Shown here: one piece after another, positions 33,995-41,919 of the stretch | Position numbering within the stretch: position 1 is the stretch's first letter | Layout: every line of letters starts with the position of its first letter | From: Herpetosiphonaceae bacterium | GTDB lineage: Bacteria; Chloroflexota; Chloroflexia; Chloroflexales; Kallotenuaceae | DNA: 53,389 nucleotides | Assembly (NCBI GenBank): GCA_013821605.1 | Contig: JACDGP010000023.1 | Span: 1 to 53,389 of the forward strand | Direction of reading: 5' to 3' | The notes under the pieces: model-generated | What the model was told of the DNA's origin: nothing | Database searches by the model: none | The model's input: the letters and a program-made list of their open reading frames with translations, nothing else | Made by a program: the position numbers and the translations under genes

Positions 33995-34354
33995 ATGTCC
34001 AAGTTACTCATCAATTTGACCACCGCTAAAGACAACGCCGATAAAACGACGGTCGCCTTCGTCGTCGCGAATGCCGGTGTGGCCGCCGGACAAGAGGTCG
34101 TCATTTTCTTGAACGTCGAGGCCGTACGCCTGGCGACACCCGGATACGCCGACGATATCACGTCACCGGGCTTCAAGCCGCTCAAAGAGCTCCTAGTCGC
34201 ATTCACAGAAAATGGCGGTAAGCTCTGGGTTTGCCCACCCTGCTTTCAAGCACGTGGTCTCCAGTCGGACCAGGTCGTTGCAGGCGCAACCTTTGCCGGC
34301 GGCGCGGCCGTCGTCGAGTTTCTCGGCCAGGGCGCGGCCAGCTTGAGTTACTGA
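33995..34354 (+). CDS. DsrE-family sulfurtransfer protein
   Basis: The 119-residue product has the DsrE/DsrF-like fold: MSKLLINLTTAKDNADKTTVAFVVANAGVAAGQEVVIFLNVEAVRLA..., then GGKLWVCPPCFQARGL with Cys80 and Cys83 in a C-x2-C arrangement. DsrE-type proteins accept persulfide sulfur from TusA. GGAAAGC precedes the ATG. It follows the TusA-like gene by 112 bases and precedes the radical SAM gene by one base, suggesting a persulfide donor for an enzyme made by the same transcript. Confidence 0.85.
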   Translation: MSKLLINLTTAKDNADKTTVAFVVANAGVAAGQEVVIFLNVEAVRLATPGYADDITSPGFKPLKELLVAFTENGGKLWVCPPCFQARGLQSDQVVAGATFAGGAAVVEFLGQGAASLSY

Positions 34355-34355
34355 T

Positions 34356-35168
34356 ATGACTCATGCGCTGCCTATGACCGAATCGTCAGTGACCGCACCC
34401 ACCCTTGACTGGAAGCTGTGGATCTATACCAACTATGACTGCAACCTGCGCTGCTCGTATTGTGTTGCCAAATCCAGTCCGAATGCCCCACGGCGGGCAA
34501 TCGGCCTAGCGAATGTCCAGCGGCTCGTTGATGAGGCGGTCGAACTCGGCTTTACCGATGTCTTCTTTACCGGCGGCGAGCCCTTTATTCTCAACGACAT
34601 TTACGAGATGCTGGCCTATGCTTCGGCCCGCGTACGGACGACCGTATTGACTAACGCCATGCTGCTCCGCGGCTCGCGGCTGGACAAGCTCGCGGCGGTT
34701 GCTAATGACAACCTCCATGTGCAGGTCAGTCTCGACGGCGGACGTGCCGAAGACCATGACGCATATCGTGGGGCGGGTGCTTGGGCTAAGACCGTCGAAG
34801 GCATCAAGCTGCTGCAGGAACGGGGGTTCCGCGTCCGGCTTTCCACGACCGAAACGCCGGCCAATGCGCAGCATCTCGACAAAGTCTGTGCGTTTCACCG
34901 CTCACTAGGCATTTCCGACGAAGATCACTTTGTCCGCCCGCTCGCTAAACGCGGCTATTCAAAAGAGGGTCTTGAGCTTGGCATGGATAATCTGGTGCCA
35001 GAGCTGACAGTGAATCTTGATGGTATCTTCTGGCATCCGCTTTCGACTGATTCTGATATGCAGGTGAGCAAAAAAATCTTCCCGCTGGCAGCAGCCTACG
35101 AACGAGTGCGTGAGCAACTCGCGGTCATGGCTGAGACTGGTGGCGTCCCTCTGATGACCTTTACTTGA
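34356..35168 (+). CDS. Radical SAM protein in a TusA/DsrE cluster
   Basis: The 270-residue enzyme has the iron-sulfur motif CNLRCSYC (Cys29, Cys33, Cys36), a FTGGEPFIL SAM-binding segment, SLDGGRAEDHDAYRGAG and a NAQHLDKVCAFHRSLG region, so a MoaA/SPASM-type catalytic barrel. No C-terminal SPASM cysteine cluster is present: only one further Cys (in VCAF) is seen. The substrate is unknown. Being coupled to TusA-like and DsrE-like proteins, it could insert sulfur or act on a sulfur compound (inference). The C-terminal portion (about residues 210-270) resembles no domain I know. A GGCTCCC hairpin and a Lrp-like gene follow. Confidence 0.85.
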   Translation: MTHALPMTESSVTAPTLDWKLWIYTNYDCNLRCSYCVAKSSPNAPRRAIGLANVQRLVDEAVELGFTDVFFTGGEPFILNDIYEMLAYASARVRTTVLTNAMLLRGSRLDKLAAVANDNLHVQVSLDGGRAEDHDAYRGAGAWAKTVEGIKLLQERGFRVRLSTTETPANAQHLDKVCAFHRSLGISDEDHFVRPLAKRGYSKEGLELGMDNLVPELTVNLDGIFWHPLSTDSDMQVSKKIFPLAAAYERVREQLAVMAETGGVPLMTFT

Positions 35169-35181
35169 GGATAGCCTCCTG

Positions 35182-35198
35182 GCTCCCGTTGGGAGCCT
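35182..35198 (+). other. Small hairpin between the radical SAM and Lrp-like genes
   Basis: GGCTCCC-GTT-GGGAGCC is a perfect seven-base-pair stem with a three-base loop. No T-run follows, so it is more likely an RNA-processing or stability element than a terminator. Confidence 0.4.
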
Positions 35199-35223
35199 TC
35201 CACCAAAACAAGGAGTTGTTGCC

Positions 35224-35466
35224 GTGATTCACGCGTATGTGCTGATCGAAGCGGAACCGACCCGCGTCCAAGATTTATTCCGGGAACTGCCGGAGATGGA
35301 GCTTGACGGCTCGGTCATCAAAGAAGTGCACGCCGTTAGTGGCCAGTATGACTTGATTGCTTTTGTCGAAAGTCCCGATCTCAAGTCACTGGGCAATTGA
35401 ATAACGACCGGCATAGGGGGCGCCGTGGGCGTCCGTCGCACCGAAACCTGCATTGTCATATGGTAA
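35224..35466 (+). pseudogene. Lrp/AsnC-type RAM-domain gene with an in-frame TGA
   Basis: Starting at GTG 35224 (AAGGAG nine bases before), the frame encodes VIHAYVLIEAEPTRVQDLFRELPEMELDGSVIKEVHAVSGQYDLIAFVESPDLKSLGN and then meets TGA at 35398-35400. In the same frame, beyond the stop, the reading continues ITTGIGGAVGVRRTETCIVIW and ends at TAA (35464-35466). This is the normal end of stand-alone Lrp/AsnC ligand-binding (RAM) domains of about 80 residues. A Leu codon (TTA or TTG) turned into TGA would explain it. Such domains sense amino acids and regulate as partners. Recoding is unlikely, since no selenocysteine signal is apparent. Confidence 0.7.
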
Positions 35467-35473
35467 CTGGGTC

Positions 35474-36706
35474 GTGCCGACGCTTCGCCGTTGGACGTTG
35501 CTTTGGGAGTCTCCATTCTGGAGCGGCCTTCTGGCGTTGGTCGTGTATGGCCTGATTGCAGGCGTGAGCAATCCTGGGCTGCACGCCTCGCCATACTCCT
35601 ACTTCGGCTTCCTTGCGGATGCCTTGCTCCACGGGCAGCTTAACCTGCGCTTGAGACCACCCTCAACCCTTGATCTAAGCCTCTTCAACGGCAAGTACTA
35701 CCTGTATTGGCCGCCGCTGCCGGCCGTGTTGATGCTGCCCTTCGTCGCGGTCTGGGGAGTAGGGTTTAGTGACGTTCTTTTTACGCTGATTATCGCAGTA
35801 GCGAATGTGTCGCTGGTGGCACTCTTGTTGCGCCAGCTTTGCCGACGGCGAGTGCTGCGATTGCACCGGATCCAACGGGGCATCCTTGTGCTATTTTTTG
35901 CACTCGGCACGGTGCATGTCACCCTCGCCCCATTCGGTAAAGTGTGGCCGACGGAGCAGCTCGTCGGCTTTCTATGGGTCGTCCTAGCCTACCTTGCCGC
36001 GCTCAATATGGAACAGACGGCCGCCTTTTTTTGGACCGGCTGTAGCTTCGCGTGTGTTTTCCTCACTCGCAACCACATGCTGTTCAACGGGCTCTGGCCG
36101 GCCTATTATCTCTTGTACACGCACCGGCGCGTTCCATGGCGCTCACTGCTCGGCTTCGCCCTCGTTGGCCTCGCTCCGGTCGTCTTAGCGATTGGGCTGC
36201 TAGGCCTTTATAACTGGCAGCGATTTGATAGCCTGATCTCAAATGGTGTCGATTATCACCAGATGGGCAACCACTTCGTGGGTGACTTCGTGCGTTATGG
36301 TGCCTTCAGCCTGCACTATGTCCCGAGAAACCTGTTCTACCAGTATGTGGCCTACCCGCTACCCATCCGTCCGGCCTCACGTGAGGGCGGCAGTTTGTTC
36401 TTGCTCAGTCCAGTCTTTTTTGCGGCGTTGTGGGGGATCTGGCGTTGTCGTCACTCGTGGTCCATGTGGGTGTTGCTGGGCTCAATTGTGCTTGTGGCCA
36501 TTCCAATCCTGTTATTACTGAGCACGGGCTGGGTGCAATGGGGGCCTCGCTACACACTTGACTTCACGGTGCCATTGCTGATGCTAACAGCGTTGGGGGT
36601 GCGGTGCCGGTCAACCCGGTTGTTGAGCTACATGACCATCATCTCAGTCGGCCATTATCTGGTCGGTGGCCTGCTTTTTTCTGTACTTTCTCAAGGCTTC
36701 GCTTAA
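35474..36706 (+). CDS. Polytopic membrane protein, probable GT-C-type glycosyltransferase
   Basis: The 410-residue product has ten or so hydrophobic segments and an early loop FLADALLHGQLNLRLRPPSTLDLSLFNGKYYLYWPPLPAVLMLPFV, the arrangement of GT-C fold glycosyltransferases (GT39/GT83-like) with a catalytic loop after the first helix. An Asp near DLSLFNGK would be a candidate catalytic residue. These enzymes use polyprenyl-phosphate sugars. The start is uncertain: GTG 35474 follows the Lrp-like stop by eight bases; a TTG at 35453 overlaps it. Ten-helix topology and WVQWGPRYTLDFTVPLLMLTALG at the end are typical for the family. Confidence 0.6.
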   Translation: MPTLRRWTLLWESPFWSGLLALVVYGLIAGVSNPGLHASPYSYFGFLADALLHGQLNLRLRPPSTLDLSLFNGKYYLYWPPLPAVLMLPFVAVWGVGFSDVLFTLIIAVANVSLVALLLRQLCRRRVLRLHRIQRGILVLFFALGTVHVTLAPFGKVWPTEQLVGFLWVVLAYLAALNMEQTAAFFWTGCSFACVFLTRNHMLFNGLWPAYYLLYTHRRVPWRSLLGFALVGLAPVVLAIGLLGLYNWQRFDSLISNGVDYHQMGNHFVGDFVRYGAFSLHYVPRNLFYQYVAYPLPIRPASREGGSLFLLSPVFFAALWGIWRCRHSWSMWVLLGSIVLVAIPILLLLSTGWVQWGPRYTLDFTVPLLMLTALGVRCRSTRLLSYMTIISVGHYLVGGLLFSVLSQGFA

Positions 36707-36752
36707 GCTGCAGCAGGCAGAAAAGGCGAGGCTACGACTAAGGAGCTTAGAA

Positions 36753-37403
36753 ATGGATCTCAAAACGCACTGGGAGACAATCTATGCGACGAAAGAGCCG
36801 ACGGAGGTCAGCTGGTATCAGCCGATCCCGCAGGCATCGCTCGATCTCATCGCCCTAACTGGAGTAGCTACGACCGCACCCATCATTGATGTAGGCGGCG
36901 GAACATCGACCCTCGTCGATCAGCTTCTGCAGCGCGGCTACGAGCACCTCACCGTGCTCGACATCTCCGGGTCTGCCCTACGGCAAGCACAGGTCCATCT
37001 CAGTGCCCTAGCATCCTCGGTCACCTGGATCGAGGACGACATTACCCAGATCACCCTGCCACCCGCAACGTATAGCGTCTGGCACGACCGTGCGGTCTTT
37101 CACTTCCTGACTTCAACTGCAGACCGAGCGCGTTATCTGCAGGCGGTGCAGCATGCACTCGCACCTGGTGGATACGTGATCGTCGGCACCTTCGCCCTCG
37201 ACGGTCCAGAGGAGTGCAGCAACCGCACGGTGATGCGCTACAGCGCTGGATCGCTCCACGCCGCCTTCGGACCGTCCTTCGAACTCCTGACGACTCGCCA
37301 GGAGCTTCACCCGACACCTTGGGGCACCACGCAATCATTCGTGTACACGTTGATGCGAGCAGGCGATGACCGTAGCGCAGTGGATAGCTTGCTTCAACCA
37401 TAG
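36753..37403 (+). CDS. Class I SAM-dependent methyltransferase
   Basis: The 216-residue enzyme begins MDLKTHWETIYATKEPTEVSWYQPIPQASLDLI, then motif I (APIIDVGGGTSTLVDQLL, residues about 47-65), an acidic residue in TVLDISGSAL, and the post-I region EDDITQITLPPATYSVWHDRAVFHFLTSTADRARYLQAVQHAL, followed by GGYVIVGTFALDGPEECS. The family of WD/H-RAVFHF proteins (Methyltransf_25-like, thiopurine methyltransferase-like) is common; the substrate is unknown. AGGAG precedes the ATG by seven bases. It is the last gene of the plus-strand run and is convergent with the DUF2064 gene. Confidence 0.82.
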   Translation: MDLKTHWETIYATKEPTEVSWYQPIPQASLDLIALTGVATTAPIIDVGGGTSTLVDQLLQRGYEHLTVLDISGSALRQAQVHLSALASSVTWIEDDITQITLPPATYSVWHDRAVFHFLTSTADRARYLQAVQHALAPGGYVIVGTFALDGPEECSNRTVMRYSAGSLHAAFGPSFELLTTRQELHPTPWGTTQSFVYTLMRAGDDRSAVDSLLQP

Positions 37404-37442
37404 CGTGGGGACGGCGACGGCTGGTGTAGCACGTATGGTTAG

Positions 37443-38129
37443 CTACCGATCAAGGTCAGCCTCGCCCAATCCTTGCACAAAAGCATAGGTCCGCGGTGCA
37501 CGGCCATCGCCACTACGGGCGACATCGTCCAGCAAGACCTGCAGATCGGCTACAGTGTCGAGATCGTACCAGGGCAGCACGTCGACCAGCGCGAGGCCGG
37601 CCTCCTTGGCCCGCTCCCGCGTTTGGGCAGCCACGATCTCAGTGCTCCAGGTGATGCGCTCGAACAGAATTGGCTGGGGCCGACGCATGCCGATGAGATA
37701 ATACCCACCATCGGAGACGGCCCCGAGCACGGCATCGACCTCCGTGCGGTCGAGGGCGACAAAAGCCTGCTCAAGCGCCGCCTGTGGCACACTGGGATTG
37801 TCGGTGCCGATCATCACCATCCGGTCCGCTCCCTGTGCCGCAAGCTGCGTGAACGCGCTAAACAAGCGCTCCCCAAAGCCGTTCCCATGTTGGGGAATGA
37901 GGGTGAATCCGGGCGCAAGTGCCGCAAAAAAGGCTTCAGCAGCCATGCTTGCAGGCGCGTAGCTGATCACGTGCTCAGCGGCAGGGTAGCTCGCAACGAT
38001 GTCGATAGTATCTTGCAATGTGCACCGGTATAAGTCAGCCGCACGATCTGCTCCCAGGGTCCCCGCCATGCGCGTCTTGACTTGGCCTGCGACCGGCTCT
38101 TTGGCGACAATAATTAGGCAGCGTTTCAC
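37443..38129 (-). CDS. DUF2064-family glycosyltransferase-like protein
   Basis: The 228-residue product belongs to the TIGR04282/DUF2064 group of small GT-A-like proteins, some of which are linked to arsenosugar biosynthesis. It shows CLIIVAKEPVAGQVKTRMAGTLGADRAADLYRC, GNGFGERLFSAF, DRMVMIGTDNPSVPQAALEQAF and DAVLGAVSDGGYYLIGMRRPQPILFERITWSTE. The D-x-P or GTDNP motif is the probable nucleotide-sugar site. GTG start at 38129 behind AAGGGATGTTGG. It is the last gene of a five-gene minus-strand operon with GT2 and GT-C glycosyltransferase genes. Confidence 0.85.
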   Translation of the reverse strand: MKRCLIIVAKEPVAGQVKTRMAGTLGADRAADLYRCTLQDTIDIVASYPAAEHVISYAPASMAAEAFFAALAPGFTLIPQHGNGFGERLFSAFTQLAAQGADRMVMIGTDNPSVPQAALEQAFVALDRTEVDAVLGAVSDGGYYLIGMRRPQPILFERITWSTEIVAAQTRERAKEAGLALVDVLPWYDLDTVADLQVLLDDVARSGDGRAPRTYAFVQGLGEADLDR

Positions 38130-38246
38130 CCAACATCCCTTGATCGATCGTCACCGTTCCGGTGCTGAGCGATTATACGCGATCGCGAGGGCACGGCCAC
38201 CGCCACTATCGTGGTGCGTAAACGTCGAACCTGGGATCGATCATCG

Positions 38247-38936
38247 TCAGCGCCAGGCATGCTTGAGCGTCAGGACCAGCATATGGTAGCCCGCCAACAC
38301 TGAGCCACGGATGGTTCCACCTACCTTCGATTCGCCGCCCAACCGTGCACCATAGCTTGTGGGGACTTCCACGATGGGCAACTTGCGCCGCGCTACCTTT
38401 ACAATCATTTCCGTAGGCCAACCATACGTTGGCTCGCGCATGTCGAGGGCCTGAAGTGTAGCGCGGCGGATTGCGCGAAACGGCCCAACGTCCGTCACAT
38501 GAATGCCATACAGCAGCCGGAGCAGCAGGGCGACCAGGCGATTCCCGAAACGTTGATGCGGCGGCATAGCGTTGCGTGCCATGCCTCCCAGTTCTCGTGA
38601 CCCCAGCACCAACTCGGCGCGGTCAGCAATGATCGGCTCGACCAACGCTCCAATCTGTGCGGGATCGAATGATCCGTCGCCGTCCAGAAAGACGACGATA
38701 TCGGCATCTAATGCCGCCTCGGTTCCAGCACGGCACGCATTCCCATAACCACGCCGAGGTTCTAACACGACGTCGGCACCGGCATTCCGGGCGATACCGG
38801 CAGTATCGTCGGCGGAGCCATTATCAACAACGACGATACGATGAACCACGCTGCGCGGTATGGCCTGTACGACATTGGCAATGGTTGCTGCTTCGTTCAA
38901 TGCCGGAATGATCGCCACGACTTTCACAGGCACCAC
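38247..38936 (-). CDS. GT2-family glycosyltransferase (dolichyl-phosphate mannose synthase-like)
   Basis: The 229-residue GT-A enzyme shows VKVVAIIPALNEAATIANVVQAIPR, VVDNGSADDTAGIARNAG, ADIVVFLDGDGSFDPAQI (DxD-type motif DGD) and GMARNAMPPHQRFGNRLVALLLRLLYG. That is the typical pattern of polyprenyl-phosphate mannose or glucose synthases. Products are polyprenyl-P-sugars which feed GT-C enzymes; the neighbour at 38994 is such an enzyme. The start is GTG 38936, with GTAGAAGG upstream; a GTG nine bases later (38927) is also possible. No C-terminal transmembrane helices are seen. Confidence 0.87.
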   Translation of the reverse strand: MVPVKVVAIIPALNEAATIANVVQAIPRSVVHRIVVVDNGSADDTAGIARNAGADVVLEPRRGYGNACRAGTEAALDADIVVFLDGDGSFDPAQIGALVEPIIADRAELVLGSRELGGMARNAMPPHQRFGNRLVALLLRLLYGIHVTDVGPFRAIRRATLQALDMREPTYGWPTEMIVKVARRKLPIVEVPTSYGARLGGESKVGGTIRGSVLAGYHMLVLTLKHAWR

Positions 38937-38993
38937 CTTCTACGTACCCATTATACCCATCTGTGCGGCCTACCATCAGTCGATGATTGACAA

Positions 38994-40577
38994 CTACGAG
39001 GCTGCCGGCGCCAGGTGCTGCGGCACATGATGGCGGTGCAGGATGGTCCGCGTGTTGATGAGCAACAGCATCAGTAGCGGAGGCACCAATAAGATCACTA
39101 TGGTCAGCACATCGATCTGTGGACCGTTAAGGTGATGCGCCGGATCCTGGTTCAGAAAATCGGTGAGCACATTGCTCCATAACGCCCCAGCCGAAAACAG
39201 CGGCAAAACGGTTTGCGTAAACCGGTCGCCTGGCATCAGCGCAGCCAGCACCAGTATCCACACCACATACCAGCTTTGAAACCAGAAGCAGCCGATGATG
39301 AGGTACGCAAGGATCACCGAAATGCTCGTGCGCCACAGCAGCCCGTCGTCGCTCACCGTACGTGAGCGACGCCAGAAACTCAGGAGCAGCAAGGCACCAA
39401 CGACCAGGAAGCAGAGCGTCGCCCCCCGAATCACGAACTGGCGTGCCAGGGTTTCATCCCAATTTCCACGAATACGGAGCTGATCAAAGACAATGTTGGC
39501 TATGGAATTGTAGGTAAGAATTGCTCGCTCGCGCACCATGCGTGGCAAGGTATCCCAACCACCATACTGCCTGTATAGGAACCAAGAGATCGGCAGCGCG
39601 ATCGCCGCCGCGCGGATGCTTGCCCAAAGCGTCGGCCAAGCACCCCGACGCCGCATGACCCAGAGCAGGAAGACCGGCACCAGCACCAAGATCGTGACCT
39701 TCACATGACCCGCCATGCCGAGCGCAACCAACCCGAACACAAAACGCTGGCGCTGAAACGAGAGCACGGCCAGCAGCAGCAGCATGACCATCATGCCATC
39801 ATTATGGGCACCGACGGCGACAGCGATGATCAACACGGGATTCCAGAGCCAGGCGACCAAGGCCGCCGGTACCAGCCGGCGGTCACGTCGAGCCACGATG
39901 ACACTCATGATGCCGGCGCTGATCGTTGTTAGCGTGATCGCGAGCACCCGGTAGCCAATAATATAGTCGGCCAGCCCCGGTGCATGGCGCAGACTCACCA
40001 GACGCGCAACCAGCGCACTCGGATACTCCCACAGGGGACCATAGGCGTCGACCCAATTATTCCAGGTCAGGTAGGCATAAAAGGGCTGGGTCTGAAAGGC
40101 GTCCGGGGTCGTCGCCAAGGGGCTCGCACCGAAAAGCGCTTGCATCCGGCCACGGAACACGTAGTCGAAGATATCGAGTGAGTCACCGGGATACGCGCGG
40201 AGCAGGCTGCCACAAAAGATCAGCCACCCGCATACGACGAGTACCGAGGTTACAACAACTGCCCGCATCGGGATGCGTACGGCCAAACGGAGCGCTGCCA
40301 TGTAGTCTACGATCAGGAGGCCGTAGACAATGCCATGCCGGAGTCCGGCCGCCAGCGAAAAATTGACGAGCGGCGGCCAGGTGATGTGCGGTGTGAGTAA
40401 TCCTTTGCTCAAAGGGTACGGCACGGAGATGCCCGCGAGGTAAAGACCAGTGCTCAGCAGCGCGATCGCGGCCAGCCCTATAAGAGCGTACCGCGACCGC
40501 ACCTGTTCGTCATTGGAGCTGTGATGAGTGAGTTGGTCCAACGCCACCACCATGGTGTCGCGATCAGGTGATGGCAT
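38994..40577 (-). CDS. GT-C membrane glycosyltransferase (MptB/GT87-like)
   Basis: A protein of about 527 residues with roughly 12 hydrophobic segments. It contains GSLLRAYPGDSLDIFDYVFRGRMQALFGASPL, an early acidic extracytoplasmic loop, and DAYGPLWEYPSALVARLV typical of polyprenol-phosphate mannose-dependent mannosyltransferases (MptA/B, GT87-like). Start options: ATG 40577, overlapping the DoxX stop by 14 bases, or ATG 40553; neither has a clear ribosome-binding site, as expected for a coupled gene. Together with the neighbouring GT2 it suggests synthesis of a membrane glycolipid or glycan. Confidence 0.72.
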   Translation of the reverse strand: MPSPDRDTMVVALDQLTHHSSNDEQVRSRYALIGLAAIALLSTGLYLAGISVPYPLSKGLLTPHITWPPLVNFSLAAGLRHGIVYGLLIVDYMAALRLAVRIPMRAVVVTSVLVVCGWLIFCGSLLRAYPGDSLDIFDYVFRGRMQALFGASPLATTPDAFQTQPFYAYLTWNNWVDAYGPLWEYPSALVARLVSLRHAPGLADYIIGYRVLAITLTTISAGIMSVIVARRDRRLVPAALVAWLWNPVLIIAVAVGAHNDGMMVMLLLLAVLSFQRQRFVFGLVALGMAGHVKVTILVLVPVFLLWVMRRRGAWPTLWASIRAAAIALPISWFLYRQYGGWDTLPRMVRERAILTYNSIANIVFDQLRIRGNWDETLARQFVIRGATLCFLVVGALLLLSFWRRSRTVSDDGLLWRTSISVILAYLIIGCFWFQSWYVVWILVLAALMPGDRFTQTVLPLFSAGALWSNVLTDFLNQDPAHHLNGPQIDVLTIVILLVPPLLMLLLINTRTILHRHHVPQHLAPAAS

Positions 40578-41118
40578 ACAGCAAGCGGGCGATACCATTG
40601 CCACGTGCGGCTGCCTCTAAGCGGGCATGCAATGCGCCATCCACGCCCAATGCTCGACCGGCTCCCCCTAGCGCAAGACTCAGCGCAACAATCATGGGCA
40701 CCAATAATTCCCAGGGCCACGCAGTGCCCAATTCCGAGACCCATAAGCTGGTAAGAAATGCGAAGGCTGCCAGTCCAACCGGACGGGTCAGGAGACCCAC
40801 CAGCAACAATACACCGAAGGACAGTTCGGTGACGGCTTGCAAGGGTGCCGTGACGGTTGCGTGGTCCGCCGCGAACTGCATGACTGCCTTCCATGCGGCG
40901 GGCGCGTGTCCATTTTTTATGTAGCCACCGATCAGACCGGCATAGCCATCGGGTGTATATAGCCCTTTGCCTTTATTCTCGAAAAACACCGACACAAACA
41001 ACACCCCCAGGGTCAAGCGTAGCAGTGTCAGGGCAATCTGTGCACCGGGGGCGGGCACAACTGCTGCGCTGGCTACCGGCTTGGTCCGCTGTGGCAGTAC
41101 CCCTTCTCGTTCCATCAT
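40564..41118 (-). CDS. DoxX-family membrane protein
   Basis: The 184-residue product has four hydrophobic segments with the DoxX/TQO-small pattern: TLLRLTLGVLFVSVFFENKGKGLYTPDGY, AVTELSFGVLLLVGLLTRPVGLAAFAFLTSLWVSE, AWPWELLVPMIVALSLALGGAGRALGVD. DoxX proteins work with quinone oxidoreductases or other membrane redox systems, but many are uncharacterised. GGGAGTTCT is the ribosome-binding site. It lies second in the operon, after the NUDIX gene. Confidence 0.85.
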   Translation of the reverse strand: MMEREGVLPQRTKPVASAAVVPAPGAQIALTLLRLTLGVLFVSVFFENKGKGLYTPDGYAGLIGGYIKNGHAPAAWKAVMQFAADHATVTAPLQAVTELSFGVLLLVGLLTRPVGLAAFAFLTSLWVSELGTAWPWELLVPMIVALSLALGGAGRALGVDGALHARLEAAARGNGIARLLYAIT

Positions 41119-41177
41119 AGAACTCCCTTCGGCACCACAAGGGATGCCTTGTATTGATCATCATAATCTAGTGTGAA

Positions 41178-41720
41178 TTACAACCTGCGCAGGCGCGCCG
41201 CATGCAGCACGGCAATGACCGTCATGCTGTCTCGAATTTCACTGGACAGCACCTGTTCGAGCACCTCCGCAAATGGCAGTGTCGCGATCTCAAAAAATTC
41301 TGTGTCGTCTGGCGGCAGCGTTTGCGACACCAGATCATGTCCCAGGTAAAGATGGGCAACCTCGTCGCAGATACTTTTCGAGGTGTAGTAGCTACAGATG
41401 GGCGTGAGGCGGTTCGCCGCATAACCCACCTCCTCCTGCAACTCGCGCTGCACCGCTGCTTCCAACGTCTCACCCGGCTTGATACCACCGGTTGGCATTT
41501 CCCAGCGGTGATTCTCGTGCTGCACATACCGGTACTGGCGCACCATCAGGACGTGGTCATCATCTACAAACGGCAGCACACCAACGCATCCACCAAACGT
41601 AACAACTCCATAGATCGTCGTATGTCCATTGGGCAACTCAGCTTGATCTTCGCGGAGCTGCATCCATTTGTTGTGGTACACCGGCCGGCTGCTCAGCGTT
41701 TTCCAAGGTGTTGGCGGCAT
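41178..41720 (-). CDS. NUDIX hydrolase (ADP-ribose pyrophosphatase-like)
   Basis: The 180-residue product has an intact Nudix box, GGIKPGETLEAAVQRELQEEVGY (residues about 86-108), following the typical VLMVRQYRYVQHENHRWEMP and preceding LTPICSYYTSKSICDEVAHLYL, the pattern of ADP-ribose pyrophosphatases. The box needs only divalent metal and cleaves nucleoside diphosphate-X compounds. Its promoter (41825-41880) lies about 105 bases upstream and carries the same box as two neighbouring operons. It is the first gene of a five-gene operon. Confidence 0.88.
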   Translation of the reverse strand: MPPTPWKTLSSRPVYHNKWMQLREDQAELPNGHTTIYGVVTFGGCVGVLPFVDDDHVLMVRQYRYVQHENHRWEMPTGGIKPGETLEAAVQRELQEEVGYAANRLTPICSYYTSKSICDEVAHLYLGHDLVSQTLPPDDTEFFEIATLPFAEVLEQVLSSEIRDSMTVIAVLHAARLRRL

Positions 41721-41824
41721 GCTACCCCCACATCATGACATCGATTGCACGGATCGTTATGTTCGCATTCTAGCATACCGAGCCATCTATCGACCTATCC
41801 GCCTTCTGCTCACCCAGTGTCAAC

Positions 41825-41880
41825 ATACTAGCAACCAACGATTGCATGGGAGTTACGGAAATATAAACAGTTTCTTACAC
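41825..41880 (-). promoter_or_regulatory. Shared promoter box, copy 2 (NUDIX-glycosyltransferase operon)
   Basis: On the plus strand, three 7-base units at an 11-base period are GTTACGG-N4-ATAAACA-N4-CTTACAC (41852-41880). On the transcribed (minus) strand they are followed 21 bp downstream by TAGTAT (41825-41830), a -10-like element. A further stretch (GTAAGAAA...TGCAA..GTT) also matches copy 1. The geometry is like a PhoB/PhoP-type activator box covering the -35 region. Transcription would start near 41818. Confidence 0.65.
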
Positions 41881-41919
41881 GCTGCGCCGGGATGAATGAC
41901 CGAGCCAATGTAGGAGCAG

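Noticed and set aside
35398-35400. TGA as selenocysteine codon
   Set aside because: The residue is not at a redox-active position and no SECIS-like hairpin is evident immediately downstream.
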